From Desulfobulbaceae bacterium (GTDB lineage: Bacteria > Desulfobacterota > Desulfobulbia > Desulfobulbales > Desulfocapsaceae): a DNA stretch of 16,411 bases. The notes beneath the pieces were generated by a model. The model was not told the origin of the DNA, made no database searches, and worked only from the letters and a program-made list of their open reading frames with translations. Of this stretch, positions 6,647 to 14,735 are shown in pieces (position 1 is the stretch's first letter; each line of letters opens with the position of its first letter). A program made the translations under genes and the position numbers. The stretch spans positions 1 to 16,411 of the forward strand of contig JAUVON010000028.1 of assembly GCA_030599175.1 (NCBI GenBank), read 5' to 3'.

Positions 6647-7408
6647 ATGACAAACCCAACACCGGAAGTTATTGCTATCATCCCCGCGAGGTATAAATCA
6701 AACAGGTTTAAAGGAAAACCACTGGCATTAATTGCCGGCAAACCGATGATCCAGCATGTTGTTGAGAGAGCAAAGGCAGTTAAATTGCTCTCCCGTGTGG
6801 TGGTGGCTACCGATGATAGTCGAATTGCAGAATGTGTTCAAGCTTTTGGCGGGGAGTATGTGATGACTCGAGATGATCATGTTTCCGGCTCAGATAGACT
6901 TGCCGAGGCTGCAGAACTGCTTGGAATATCCGAACATGATGTCGTGGTAAATATTCAAGGCGACCAGCCTCTTTTTCCTGTTGAGGTGATTGAACAGGTT
7001 GCCAGACCGCTTCTTGAAGATCCCGCATTACCGATGTCAACATTGATATATAAAATAGTCCGGCATGAAGAGATAAATGACCCTAATCATGTTAAAACGG
7101 TCTTCGATAAAGATAATTATGCACTGTATTTCTCAAGATCTCCAATCCCTTTTCAGCGTAACCCTGACGAAAAGATCAAACCAACATACTACAAACATCT
7201 TGGTTTTTATGCCTATCGCAAGGGTTTTTTGCTCTCTTATGTAGCCTTGCCAGAGGGTGAATGGGAGAGATTTGAAAAGCTTGAACAACTCAGAGCTCTT
7301 GAATATGGCTATAAAATAAAGGTGACGCTGACAAAATACGATTCCATTGAAGTTGATACTCCTGAGGATCTGCTTCGGGTTGAACGCGACCTGTATGCCA
7401 GCCAATGA
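6647..7408 (+). CDS. kdsB: 3-deoxy-manno-octulosonate cytidylyltransferase (CMP-Kdo synthetase)
   Basis: KdsB activates Kdo with CTP to CMP-Kdo, the donor for the first sugars on lipid A, in the cytoplasm. The 253-aa protein has the nucleotide-binding start IPARYKSNRFKGKPLA (residues 12-27), VVATDD (52-57), MTRDDHVSGSDRLAEA (73-88), the metal/substrate motif VNIQGDQP (101-108), then YKHLGFYAYRK and EKLEQLRALE near the C-terminus. Its length matches the family (about 248 aa). The N-terminal loop differs from the usual STRLPGKPL, reading SNRFKGKPL, but the Arg and Gly-Lys-Pro are kept. The start at ATG 6647 has only a weak Shine-Dalgarno. Its stop is 24 bp from the next gene, so the pair is probably an operon. 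Presence of KdsB indicates a Kdo-containing LPS outer membrane. Confidence 0.96.
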   Translation: MTNPTPEVIAIIPARYKSNRFKGKPLALIAGKPMIQHVVERAKAVKLLSRVVVATDDSRIAECVQAFGGEYVMTRDDHVSGSDRLAEAAELLGISEHDVVVNIQGDQPLFPVEVIEQVARPLLEDPALPMSTLIYKIVRHEEINDPNHVKTVFDKDNYALYFSRSPIPFQRNPDEKIKPTYYKHLGFYAYRKGFLLSYVALPEGEWERFEKLEQLRALEYGYKIKVTLTKYDSIEVDTPEDLLRVERDLYASQ

Positions 7409-7432
7409 TAAAGAACCATAAAGGAAAACTAG

Positions 7433-9775
7433 TTGATAACTGAAACCTTAAAGAAGATCAGAGAAGTACAACTTTCACCTCTTGATTATCTGCCCCAGGA
7501 AGAGTTCAGGGAGAAGATAGTTGATCTTGTCCTTAGAGGTGTCCCCCGGGATGCACATATAAAGGCCAGACCCCTCCTTTCCAGTCTCAGGGAGGAGCTG
7601 CTCAATAATCATGTAGAGAAGGCCAGGGTTGTTGTGTTTGGTGGTGGAACAGGGCTGTCAAACATTATCGGTGGGGATAGCCGAACCGAGGGCTGGGTTG
7701 AAAACCCATTTTGTGGAATGAAGGAAGTTTTTCCCCTGACAAAATCTATTGTCTGCGTGACCGATGACGGTGGTTCAACCGGGGAACTGTTAAAAGACCT
7801 TCCCCTTGTTGCCATTGGAGATATACGGCACGTTCTATTGTCGTCCATTCAACTGAAAACCCTGCAAACCAGATATAATGTTACACCAACCCAGGCAGGG
7901 GAGATAGCTGTTGTTCTCCATTCACTGTTTAATTATCGCTGCCCGGGCCCAATGCGACGTGACCTGCCTGAAATGATTATCCTGGATGCAAAGCTTGACC
8001 TCTTACCGCAACTATTAAGAAATTATTTAAGAGAACTTATCGTGCTTCTGTTTGATGATTACCGAATTGCTGAAACATTGCAGCGGCCACATTGTCTGGG
8101 TAATCTTCTTGTCGCTGCAGCTGTTTACAGGGAACTTTCGCCCGATTACAGCAATCATGAACTGGCGGTTAAATCTGATGTCCTGCACCAGGGATTGTTT
8201 GATGGATTGAATTACCTCTCCAGGGTTATGGGGGCAGGGGAACGGGCTGTTCTTCCATGTACACCCACCTCAGCGCAGCTGAGAGTCCATTATACCAACG
8301 GCGTTGAAATTATCGGTGAAAATAGATTAAGCGAGGCTCAAAGAGGATTTCCAGTTGAAAATGTCCAGGTAGATTATTTCGATGAGGTTCGTGTCTTCAG
8401 TGAGGTTTTTGAAGAGATTGCCCGGGCGGATATTTTGATACTTGCTCCCGGGAGTCTCTATTCCTCCATCATACCTGTGTTTAAAGTACCCGGCCTGGCT
8501 GACGCCGTAAGGGCAAATAAGAACGCACTCAAAGTTCTTATCTCAAATCTGTGGGTGCAGGAAGGTGAAACCGATTTAAGTATTGCGGATCCGGAGCGAA
8601 AGTTTCATGTCTCTGACATGATTAAGGCATATGAGAATAATATTCCTGGCGGCACAAGGGGTCTGTTTAATGAAGTGCTTAGTGTTTCCTTAAAAGATAT
8701 TCCGGCTTCAATTCTTCAGAGATATGCTGTTGAAGGGAAAATACCCATTTTTCTGGATCGCGAAGTTCTTGGCAAAGTTGACTATATACCCGTAGAATGC
8801 GGTATTTACTCTCAGAAGGCATTAGCTGAAAGGGGAGTTATTCAACATGATCCCGATACCCTCGCTCTGGCGATCAAAACTCTATACAATGGTCGGCACT
8901 GTTTTGATGAAAAGAAAAGAGGATATAAAAAGATTGAGAAGGATTGCAAGCTTTTCGTCAATAAAAGTGAATTCAGGAAACTATTCCCTTTTCAGCGGCA
9001 TGGTGTCATTTCAAAGTGGATAAACGAGTTGGAGTTTTCCTGCGCAGGGAGCGAAGAATCCATTGATACGGGACAGGCAAGGGCCACAATCACCCAAATT
9101 CTTTGGGATCATCCAACTATTCCACTCAACCATTTTGATTATGTTGCTGGTATTTCCTGCATTGAAAAACAAAAGTGGAACAGAGACCAGCGGTGGGATA
9201 ATGTATTCTCATTTTATGATCCTGATGATCAATTTATAAAGATACGAAGTGATCAATTTCATGTCAGGTCAAAAATAGAAGTTGCATTGATGGTAGCCCT
9301 TGGTGAATCTCTTCTGGGAAATTATGCCGGAAAGAAGGTAATGAAGGATATTGTAATCAATGACCTCATGATGGGAAAGGTATACCATCTCTATCTGCAG
9401 GAGGAAGACAAAAGAGCCTGTTTCTTTACTGCCAGCCAGTTGGCTGCTTTTCTTTCACTGTCAAGAATGTGTCCAACAGATGATCAAAATCACTACACCC
9501 GGCTGGTTAACCGGGGTGAGGGGTTCACTCCGCCCGGACTGCTTATGGGACTCATGTATGCATGGTATCTGGATAACCGGCTGGCTACACATATAGAGTA
9601 TAAGATGTCAGTGATTAAAATTAATAAGAGCAATTTAATACCGGAGCAATTGAATATGTCATGGAGGAGAAAAAAGATGATAGAGTTTTTCAGGGATGTG
9701 ATTTTTGAGTCATCCCTTTCGTCCTCCTCCTTTATTCATAATTATTATCCCGGCAATGAATGCCGGAATACCTAG
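7433..9775 (+). CDS. CofD/YvcK-like protein with large unassigned C-terminal region
   Basis: The 780-aa protein has a CofD/YvcK-type core, residues about 64-485: FGGGTGLS (69-76), VTDDGGSTGELLKDL (109-123), AIGDIRHVLLSS (127-138), RPHCLGNLLVAAAVYREL (218-235), and LAPGSLYSSIIPVF (337-350). CofD transfers phospholactyl groups in F420 synthesis; YvcK relatives instead affect cell-wall homeostasis and bind UDP-sugars in Bacillus. The core alone is the size of the usual family protein (about 320-420 aa). Here it has a 60-aa helical N-terminal extension and a C-terminal region of about 295 aa (486-780) that I do not recognise. The start is TTG at 7433, with AAAGGA about 8 nt upstream, 24 bp after kdsB. 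NCBI-named GAK-system CofD-like proteins are another possible relative, but no GAK partners are visible. The final 66 bp are overlapped by an antisense small ORF. Confidence 0.85.
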   Translation: MITETLKKIREVQLSPLDYLPQEEFREKIVDLVLRGVPRDAHIKARPLLSSLREELLNNHVEKARVVVFGGGTGLSNIIGGDSRTEGWVENPFCGMKEVFPLTKSIVCVTDDGGSTGELLKDLPLVAIGDIRHVLLSSIQLKTLQTRYNVTPTQAGEIAVVLHSLFNYRCPGPMRRDLPEMIILDAKLDLLPQLLRNYLRELIVLLFDDYRIAETLQRPHCLGNLLVAAAVYRELSPDYSNHELAVKSDVLHQGLFDGLNYLSRVMGAGERAVLPCTPTSAQLRVHYTNGVEIIGENRLSEAQRGFPVENVQVDYFDEVRVFSEVFEEIARADILILAPGSLYSSIIPVFKVPGLADAVRANKNALKVLISNLWVQEGETDLSIADPERKFHVSDMIKAYENNIPGGTRGLFNEVLSVSLKDIPASILQRYAVEGKIPIFLDREVLGKVDYIPVECGIYSQKALAERGVIQHDPDTLALAIKTLYNGRHCFDEKKRGYKKIEKDCKLFVNKSEFRKLFPFQRHGVISKWINELEFSCAGSEESIDTGQARATITQILWDHPTIPLNHFDYVAGISCIEKQKWNRDQRWDNVFSFYDPDDQFIKIRSDQFHVRSKIEVALMVALGESLLGNYAGKKVMKDIVINDLMMGKVYHLYLQEEDKRACFFTASQLAAFLSLSRMCPTDDQNHYTRLVNRGEGFTPPGLLMGLMYAWYLDNRLATHIEYKMSVIKINKSNLIPEQLNMSWRRKKMIEFFRDVIFESSLSSSSFIHNYYPGNECRNT

Positions 9776-9847
9776 GATTGCATAGTTCATATGTACAAGC
9801 ATCAGGGCGGATAAACAGAGGAGTACTCCAGGGATAGTTTTTTTCAT
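9710..9847 (-). CDS. Predicted 45-aa membrane microprotein
   Basis: A short frame runs from ATG at 9847 to TGA at 9710-9712. It encodes a Lys-rich start (MKKTIPG), a long hydrophobic stretch of two short possible membrane segments (VLLCLSALMLVHM and AILGIPAFIAGIIIM), and a basic Gly-rich tail (NKGGGRKG). The charge pattern and hydrophobicity are those of a real small membrane protein rather than a random frame. ACGGAG lies 7 nt before the ATG. Its last 66 bp are antisense to the 3' end of the CofD/YvcK-like gene. It follows hrpA on the same strand by 125 bp, with a REPIN-like repeat between them, so it may be co-transcribed with hrpA. The function is unknown. Confidence 0.6.
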   Translation of the reverse strand: MKKTIPGVLLCLSALMLVHMNYAILGIPAFIAGIIIMNKGGGRKG

Positions 9848-9870
9848 ATTTACGCTCCGTAAGCCGACAA

Positions 9871-9931
9871 TCGCCTGGAAGCCAGGCTCCTACATGAAAG
9901 CCACCCCCGTAGGAGCCTGGCATCCAGGCGA
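9871..9931. repeat. REPIN-like pair of inverted REP sequences
   Basis: Two 23-bp units in inverted orientation (9871-9893 and 9909-9931) match with one mismatch and are separated by 15 bp. Read from its outward-pointing GTAG head, each unit is GTAGGAG followed by a small hairpin, CCTGG and CCAGG around a 3-nt loop, and then CGA. A GTAG head plus imperfect hairpin is the architecture of REP elements mobilised by RAYT (TnpA_REP) transposases. A degenerate third unit (GCAGGAGCTTAGCGA, 9937-9951) follows. The pair lies between the 3' end of hrpA and the microprotein gene, where a stable RNA hairpin could affect mRNA 3' stability. No RAYT gene is in the window. Confidence 0.8.
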
Positions 9932-9972
9932 ATCCCGCAGGAGCTTAGCGACTGCAATATTTGACATCATCC

Positions 9973-12900
9973 TTAACATTTTTCCCTAACAGCCTGCCAT
10001 TGCTTCTGCAGTTTTTTGGACGAAACCGGTAGAGAAGTTTTAATTTCCGGAGAGAAAACTGAAATCCTGTATTCCGCTACCATCTGGCGATATTTATCCA
10101 CTAATTCCAGGGCATCATCAGACAGAAATTCTGTTTCCTCAAGACTCTTGAGATTGTTTAAATGCGGGAACAATTTTTTGTTCTTGAGTTCATCTTTGAG
10201 AGGGTTCAGGGCAAATCTGTCAAGCCTGATTGATAAACTCTGCAACTGCCTGTGCAGTTTTTCTATACTTGAATGATCACCATGGAACAAGAATCCGGGA
10301 CCAACTATTTCATCGATGAGATGGTTAAAGAGAGTATGTTTTTCTTGAGGGAGAAAATTCTTACCGGCATGATTACTGAAGACTTTGTTGACAAGATCTC
10401 TAACCTCTCTTCTTTTTCGTAAAAGAGCCATAAGGGTATTTAAGATTAACGACCCGGTTTTATAAAGCCCATCATGTTTCACTCTAATAATTTTTTCACT
10501 AAAGACCCGTTTCGATTCTATCATCGCGGAAGAGGAACCAAAAACAGACCGCATGATATAGTCGAGAAGGATGTTTGTCACCTCTTTACGGTTTGATCCA
10601 CCTTCGAACAGCCACAGGGCGGAAGGAGCAGAAAGAGTAGTTATACAGATCTTTCTCAGTGACTTGTATTGCCCGGGAAACTGTAATCTGTAGAGATATA
10701 GAAATCCTTTGTGATTCTGGTTTTCAACTGTTGCCAGGTTTTTATCAAATTGGATTTTAACATATCCTCGATCTGGAACAGGTATAAAGGATGGGTAGAG
10801 AAATCCGGACGCATCACCCTGCTTGCTGAAAAGTGGAATTTTTTCCGGTAACTCTTCAAATTCCCATTGAGTGAACTCCTTTTGTTCCCATAAGTCTACT
10901 GTCCGCCTGTCACTCTTTTTAAGGAGATCGGAAGCCGCTGCAATATCAGTGATGTTCTCAGTTTCAAGTAACTTTTTCAGGTTTCTTCCGCTGCTATGTT
11001 CTTTTCCTGAATTGTCAAAAAGGACAAACCGAGGCTGCAGATGTGATGGAAGGTTGGTTGGCCAGTCAGATCGCCGAACGGCCAGTTTAAATTGTTTCAG
11101 GATTGATGACTGGACTGCCCCGTATAGAGAACCTGAATATAGATCGATATCGTCCAGTATCTGATCTACAGAGTGACCTACCGGTACCAGCCTTTTCCTG
11201 ATGTTTTTAGGGAGACCTTTGAGAAGGAAGGTCAGTTTTTCATGGAGCAACCCGGGAACCAGCCATTCAAAAAAATGAACAGAAAGCCCATGAGCAAAGT
11301 CAATTGGTAGTCGGAAGGTTACACCGTCTTCTCTTGATCCAGGGGCAAAATTGTACTGAAGACGCAGTTCTAAAGAGCCAAGGGTAATCGATGGAGGATA
11401 ATCTGTCAGTTTATTCTCCTCCGGTTTTCTTAAAAGAACATCTTCTTCCTTCATTTTCAGGAAGTTATTATTTCCTCTCGTTTTTAGAAAACGATTCATG
11501 GTTTTTTGGTCATAGACTTCAAGAGGAATTCTTTGTGCGTAAAAATTATGAAATGTGAGGTCGTCTGCAACTATTCCACGGGTTCGTAGTTTATTTTCAG
11601 ATTCCCGCCAGTTTTTAATTAATGAAAGATTATGCTGAAGGAAATGATATGTCCCTTTTATTTCTCCTTGAACCATTGCCGAGTGGATAAATATATCCCG
11701 CGCTTCTACGATATTGTTTTTATGGCGATCACCAAAATTTACCTTCCTGCCAGTTGCTATTTGCAGTCCAAATAATGAAACATTTTCATTGGCGATGACC
11801 TGGCCGGTTTTTTTGTGCCACCCTGGGTTAGACCAGGAGTATTTACACAGGTTTTTACCGATAATCTCAATCCAGTCAGGTTCAATTGTGGCAACTGTCA
11901 GAGCGAAAAGCCTGCTTGTTTCGATAAAACCTGCAGCAACTATCCATTGTCCGCTCCTGCTGAATTGATGGGAACCGGGAAAGATCATCAATGTCTTGTT
12001 ATAACCACCCTGATATATCAGTTTATCTCTTTTGAGCGCTACATTTCTTAAAAAACCTGCCAGTAGTGACTTATGGATCTGTTCATATGAGCCATCTGTA
12101 TCATTGGCTGTAAACCCTTTTCTCTGTTTCAGTATCCTGTCGAGCTGTTCATGCAGATCAAGCCATTCGCGCATACGCTGAAATGAGAGAAAATGAGCTT
12201 TACAAAATTTTTTTAATTTTGACCAGGACCTTACTTCCTTAGGCAACTTATGAAATTTGTTCCAGATATTGAGGAGAATAATGAAATCAGAATGGGGATC
12301 TGCAAACAGTTTATGAGCTGTATCAGCATCTTTCTCTCGCTCGGCTGGTCTGATTCGGGGATCCTGAAGAGCAAGTGCTGAGCCGATAATTTTGATTTCA
12401 CGTAGACAATTGTTATCCACCGCTTCAATGATTATACGTGAAATGCATGGGTCTATAGGCAAATCAGACATAATCCTGCCATTTTTTGTAAGACTCATAT
12501 CGTTGTTAATTGCACCAAGTTCCCGAAGCAGTCTATATCCCTCCCTGACAGCGTTTCCATGGGGAGGGTCAATAAATGGAAAATGAGCCGGATCTCCGAG
12601 TTTGAGTGAGATCATCTGTAAAATGACTTCAGCCAGGTTTGATCGTTGCAGTTCAGGCAGGGTGTATTCAGCTCTGTTCTCATAGTCTTCTTCTGAATAT
12701 AACCGTATGCAGATCCCCGGACCTATGCGACCACATCTTCCTTTGCGCTGATTACAGCTCGCTTTACTGGTTTTGTTTACCGGAAGACTTGTCGTTTTAG
12801 CTTTAATATTGTAATGGGAGATTCTGGCAAGACCGCTGTCGACAACATAGCGGATGCCAGGTACGGTAATGGAAGTTTCCGCAACGTTTGTAGCCACAAC

Positions 12901-13725
12901 TATTTTGGTTTTTTTAAAATGCTGAAATATCCTTTTCTGGTCTCCAGCCTGCAGTCTGCCAAACATTGGCAGGATCACAGCATTTTCTATTTTTGCCGTC
13001 AAAAGCGTGCAGCATTCCCGAATGTCACGTTCTGTTGGTAAAAACACCAGTATGTCGCCTTTTGACTCACTGGAAAAAAGATCTGCCACTGTTTGTACGC
13101 AATGTTCTACACCACTTTCTTTCACCTCCAATTGATCCTCATCAATGGGTTTATATTGAACCTCTACCGGGTAGGTTCGACCTTCTATAGAGAGTACAGG
13201 TGCATTATCAAAATGTCTGGCAAAGACCCTTGTATCAATGGTGGCGGAAGTAACAATGATTTTAAGGTCTGCTCTTTTTTGCAATAGACGTTTCAGGTAC
13301 CCAAGAAGGAAGTCGATGTTGAGACTTCGTTCATGGGCCTCATCGATTATCAGGATGCCATATTTCAAGAGATCATGATCATTCCTCGTTTCAGCCAGCA
13401 GGACACCATCGGTCATGAATTTGATTTTGGTTGCCCTGGATGTACGGTCTTGAAATCGCACCTTATAGCCAACTATAGACCCATATTTCCCTAACTCTTC
13501 AGATACGCGATTTGCAACAGAGGAAGCAGCAATTCTTCGTGGTTGAGTACATCCTATAAGAAGTTTGTTTTCAGGAAAGGCTTCAAGGCACATTTTGGCA
13601 ATCTGGGTGGTTTTTCCTGAACCAGTGTCTCCGGATATAATAACAACCTGATGTCTTCTTATCGCCTTGATGATGTCAATCTTATGACTGGTAATAGGCA
13701 GATTTTCAGGATAGAATAATTTCAT
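9973..13725 (-). CDS. hrpA: ATP-dependent RNA helicase HrpA (DEAH box)
   Basis: HrpA is a cytoplasmic DEAH-box RNA helicase; in E. coli it is linked to fimbrial mRNA processing and to rescue of collided ribosomes. The 1250-aa protein has motif I GDTGSGKTTQ (residues 32-41), Ia TQPRRIAASSVANRV (60-74), DEAH (128-131), SAT (160-162), motif V TNVAETSITVPG (279-290) and motif VI QRKGRCGR (326-333). These are followed by the helicase-associated/OB-fold region and a long C-terminal DUF3418-type part. E. coli HrpA is about 1300 aa; this one starts closer to motif I. ATG 13725 is the first start after an in-frame TAA five codons upstream. It has no Shine-Dalgarno, and a perfect TATAAT lies 11 nt upstream, so the mRNA may be leaderless or nearly so. 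It is divergent from galU. Confidence 0.95.
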   Translation of the reverse strand: MKLFYPENLPITSHKIDIIKAIRRHQVVIISGDTGSGKTTQIAKMCLEAFPENKLLIGCTQPRRIAASSVANRVSEELGKYGSIVGYKVRFQDRTSRATKIKFMTDGVLLAETRNDHDLLKYGILIIDEAHERSLNIDFLLGYLKRLLQKRADLKIIVTSATIDTRVFARHFDNAPVLSIEGRTYPVEVQYKPIDEDQLEVKESGVEHCVQTVADLFSSESKGDILVFLPTERDIRECCTLLTAKIENAVILPMFGRLQAGDQKRIFQHFKKTKIVVATNVAETSITVPGIRYVVDSGLARISHYNIKAKTTSLPVNKTSKASCNQRKGRCGRIGPGICIRLYSEEDYENRAEYTLPELQRSNLAEVILQMISLKLGDPAHFPFIDPPHGNAVREGYRLLRELGAINNDMSLTKNGRIMSDLPIDPCISRIIIEAVDNNCLREIKIIGSALALQDPRIRPAEREKDADTAHKLFADPHSDFIILLNIWNKFHKLPKEVRSWSKLKKFCKAHFLSFQRMREWLDLHEQLDRILKQRKGFTANDTDGSYEQIHKSLLAGFLRNVALKRDKLIYQGGYNKTLMIFPGSHQFSRSGQWIVAAGFIETSRLFALTVATIEPDWIEIIGKNLCKYSWSNPGWHKKTGQVIANENVSLFGLQIATGRKVNFGDRHKNNIVEARDIFIHSAMVQGEIKGTYHFLQHNLSLIKNWRESENKLRTRGIVADDLTFHNFYAQRIPLEVYDQKTMNRFLKTRGNNNFLKMKEEDVLLRKPEENKLTDYPPSITLGSLELRLQYNFAPGSREDGVTFRLPIDFAHGLSVHFFEWLVPGLLHEKLTFLLKGLPKNIRKRLVPVGHSVDQILDDIDLYSGSLYGAVQSSILKQFKLAVRRSDWPTNLPSHLQPRFVLFDNSGKEHSSGRNLKKLLETENITDIAAASDLLKKSDRRTVDLWEQKEFTQWEFEELPEKIPLFSKQGDASGFLYPSFIPVPDRGYVKIQFDKNLATVENQNHKGFLYLYRLQFPGQYKSLRKICITTLSAPSALWLFEGGSNRKEVTNILLDYIMRSVFGSSSAMIESKRVFSEKIIRVKHDGLYKTGSLILNTLMALLRKRREVRDLVNKVFSNHAGKNFLPQEKHTLFNHLIDEIVGPGFLFHGDHSSIEKLHRQLQSLSIRLDRFALNPLKDELKNKKLFPHLNNLKSLEETEFLSDDALELVDKYRQMVAEYRISVFSPEIKTSLPVSSKKLQKQWQAVREKC

Positions 13726-13736
13726 GAAAGAAATGA

Positions 13737-13742
13737 ATTATA
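13737..13742 (-). promoter_or_regulatory. Candidate -10 box (TATAAT) for hrpA
   Basis: A perfect TATAAT is read on the minus strand, 11 nt upstream of the hrpA ATG. No convincing -35 lies at normal spacing. A start site about 7 nt downstream would leave a leader of only a few bases. Confidence 0.35.
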
Positions 13743-13862
13743 TAAAGTATGATGAGTTTTCTTTTACTTTCTGGCTGGACATCGATAATTACCATATCAA
13801 CAGGTTTAGACAAAGTCGAAAAAACTTTATTTTTTTTCCATTATTTCAAGATAGAGGTTTGT

Positions 13863-14735
13863 ATGAAAATACGTAAAGCTGTAATACCGGTTGCCGGTCT
13901 CGGTACCCGATTCTTGCCGGCTACCAAAGCAATTCCGAAAGAGATGCTGACAATTGTTGATCGACCAACCATACAATATATTGTTGAGGAGGCCGTCGCC
14001 TCTGGAATCGATCAGATCGTTTTTGTCACCAGTGAAGGTAAATCTGCCATAGAAAACCATTTTGATTATAATTTTCATCTTGATGCAGTCTTAAAAGAGA
14101 AAAATAAAGTTACCCTGGGGGAGGAGATTAGTAATATCTCCAACCTGATTGATGTTGTTTCTGTCAGACAAAAAAAACCCCTTGGCCTAGGTCATGCTAT
14201 CTGGACGGCACGCAATGTTATTGGTAATGAACCGTTTATGGTTCTGCTTGGGGACGATATGGTATTAAGCCAGGTTCCCTGTGCAAAACAGATGATTACA
14301 CTTTTTGAGCAAGTCGGAGAGTCCATTATTGCAATACAGAGAGTTCCGATGGATCAAACCCACCAGTACGGCATCGTTGAGGGTGAAGAAGATGACAGGG
14401 AGAAAACTGTTCGTATTTCTCGTATGGTTGAAAAGCCGGCACCGGGTACGACAAAGTCTGATATGGCAATAATCGGCAGATATATTCTTATGCCTGATAT
14501 TTTCCATATACTGTCCACCACTACACCCGGGCATGGGGGAGAAATTCAGCTTACTGATGCTCTTCTTGCGCTTACTAAAAAACGCGCCATGTATGCATAT
14601 GAATTTGAAGGAACACGGTATGACGCCGGTGATAAAATGGGCTATCTGAAAGCAATCATTGCCTATGGTTTGCGTCATCCTGACCTTGGACAATCTCTAC
14701 GGGAGCATCTTCTTGAAGTTACCGCCACTCTATGA
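13863..14735 (+). CDS. galU: UTP-glucose-1-phosphate uridylyltransferase GalU
   Basis: GalU converts UTP and glucose-1-phosphate to UDP-glucose, a donor for LPS, exopolysaccharide and related glycans. The 290-aa protein has the start KAVIPVAGLGTRFLPATKA, the fingerprint of the family (residues 5-23), then PKEMLTIVDRPTIQYIVEEA, GLGHAIWTA, VLLGDDM, VEKP, the GGEIQLTDAL sequence and YDAGDKMGYLKA near the C-terminus. The length is normal (about 290-300). The start is ATG 13863, preceded by AGAGG about 5 nt upstream. The frame is open to an earlier ATG at 13749, but the 38 extra residues have no family counterpart. The stop overlaps the priA start (ATGA, 14732-14735), so galU and priA are co-translated. 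It is divergent from hrpA across a 137-bp gap. Confidence 0.96.
   Translation: MKIRKAVIPVAGLGTRFLPATKAIPKEMLTIVDRPTIQYIVEEAVASGIDQIVFVTSEGKSAIENHFDYNFHLDAVLKEKNKVTLGEEISNISNLIDVVSVRQKKPLGLGHAIWTARNVIGNEPFMVLLGDDMVLSQVPCAKQMITLFEQVGESIIAIQRVPMDQTHQYGIVEGEEDDREKTVRISRMVEKPAPGTTKSDMAIIGRYILMPDIFHILSTTTPGHGGEIQLTDALLALTKKRAMYAYEFEGTRYDAGDKMGYLKAIIAYGLRHPDLGQSLREHLLEVTATL

Noticed and set aside
6553..6741. 62-aa minus-strand frame with a hydrophobic stretch
   Set aside because: Its 5' half is antisense to the conserved start of kdsB, and it has no supported start; the hydrophobic run arises from the complement of kdsB codons.
9732..9923. 63-aa minus-strand frame
   Set aside because: It reads through the REPIN and the microprotein gene in a different frame, with a composition typical of non-coding sequence.
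13749..13862. N-terminal extension of GalU from ATG 13749
   Set aside because: The 38 residues have no family counterpart, while ATG 13863 has a good ribosome-binding site and begins exactly at the conserved GalU N-terminus.
13801..13862. Promoter for galU (TAGACA with a T-rich downstream region)
   Set aside because: No -10 hexamer of reasonable quality lies at 16-18 bp spacing, so it was not listed.
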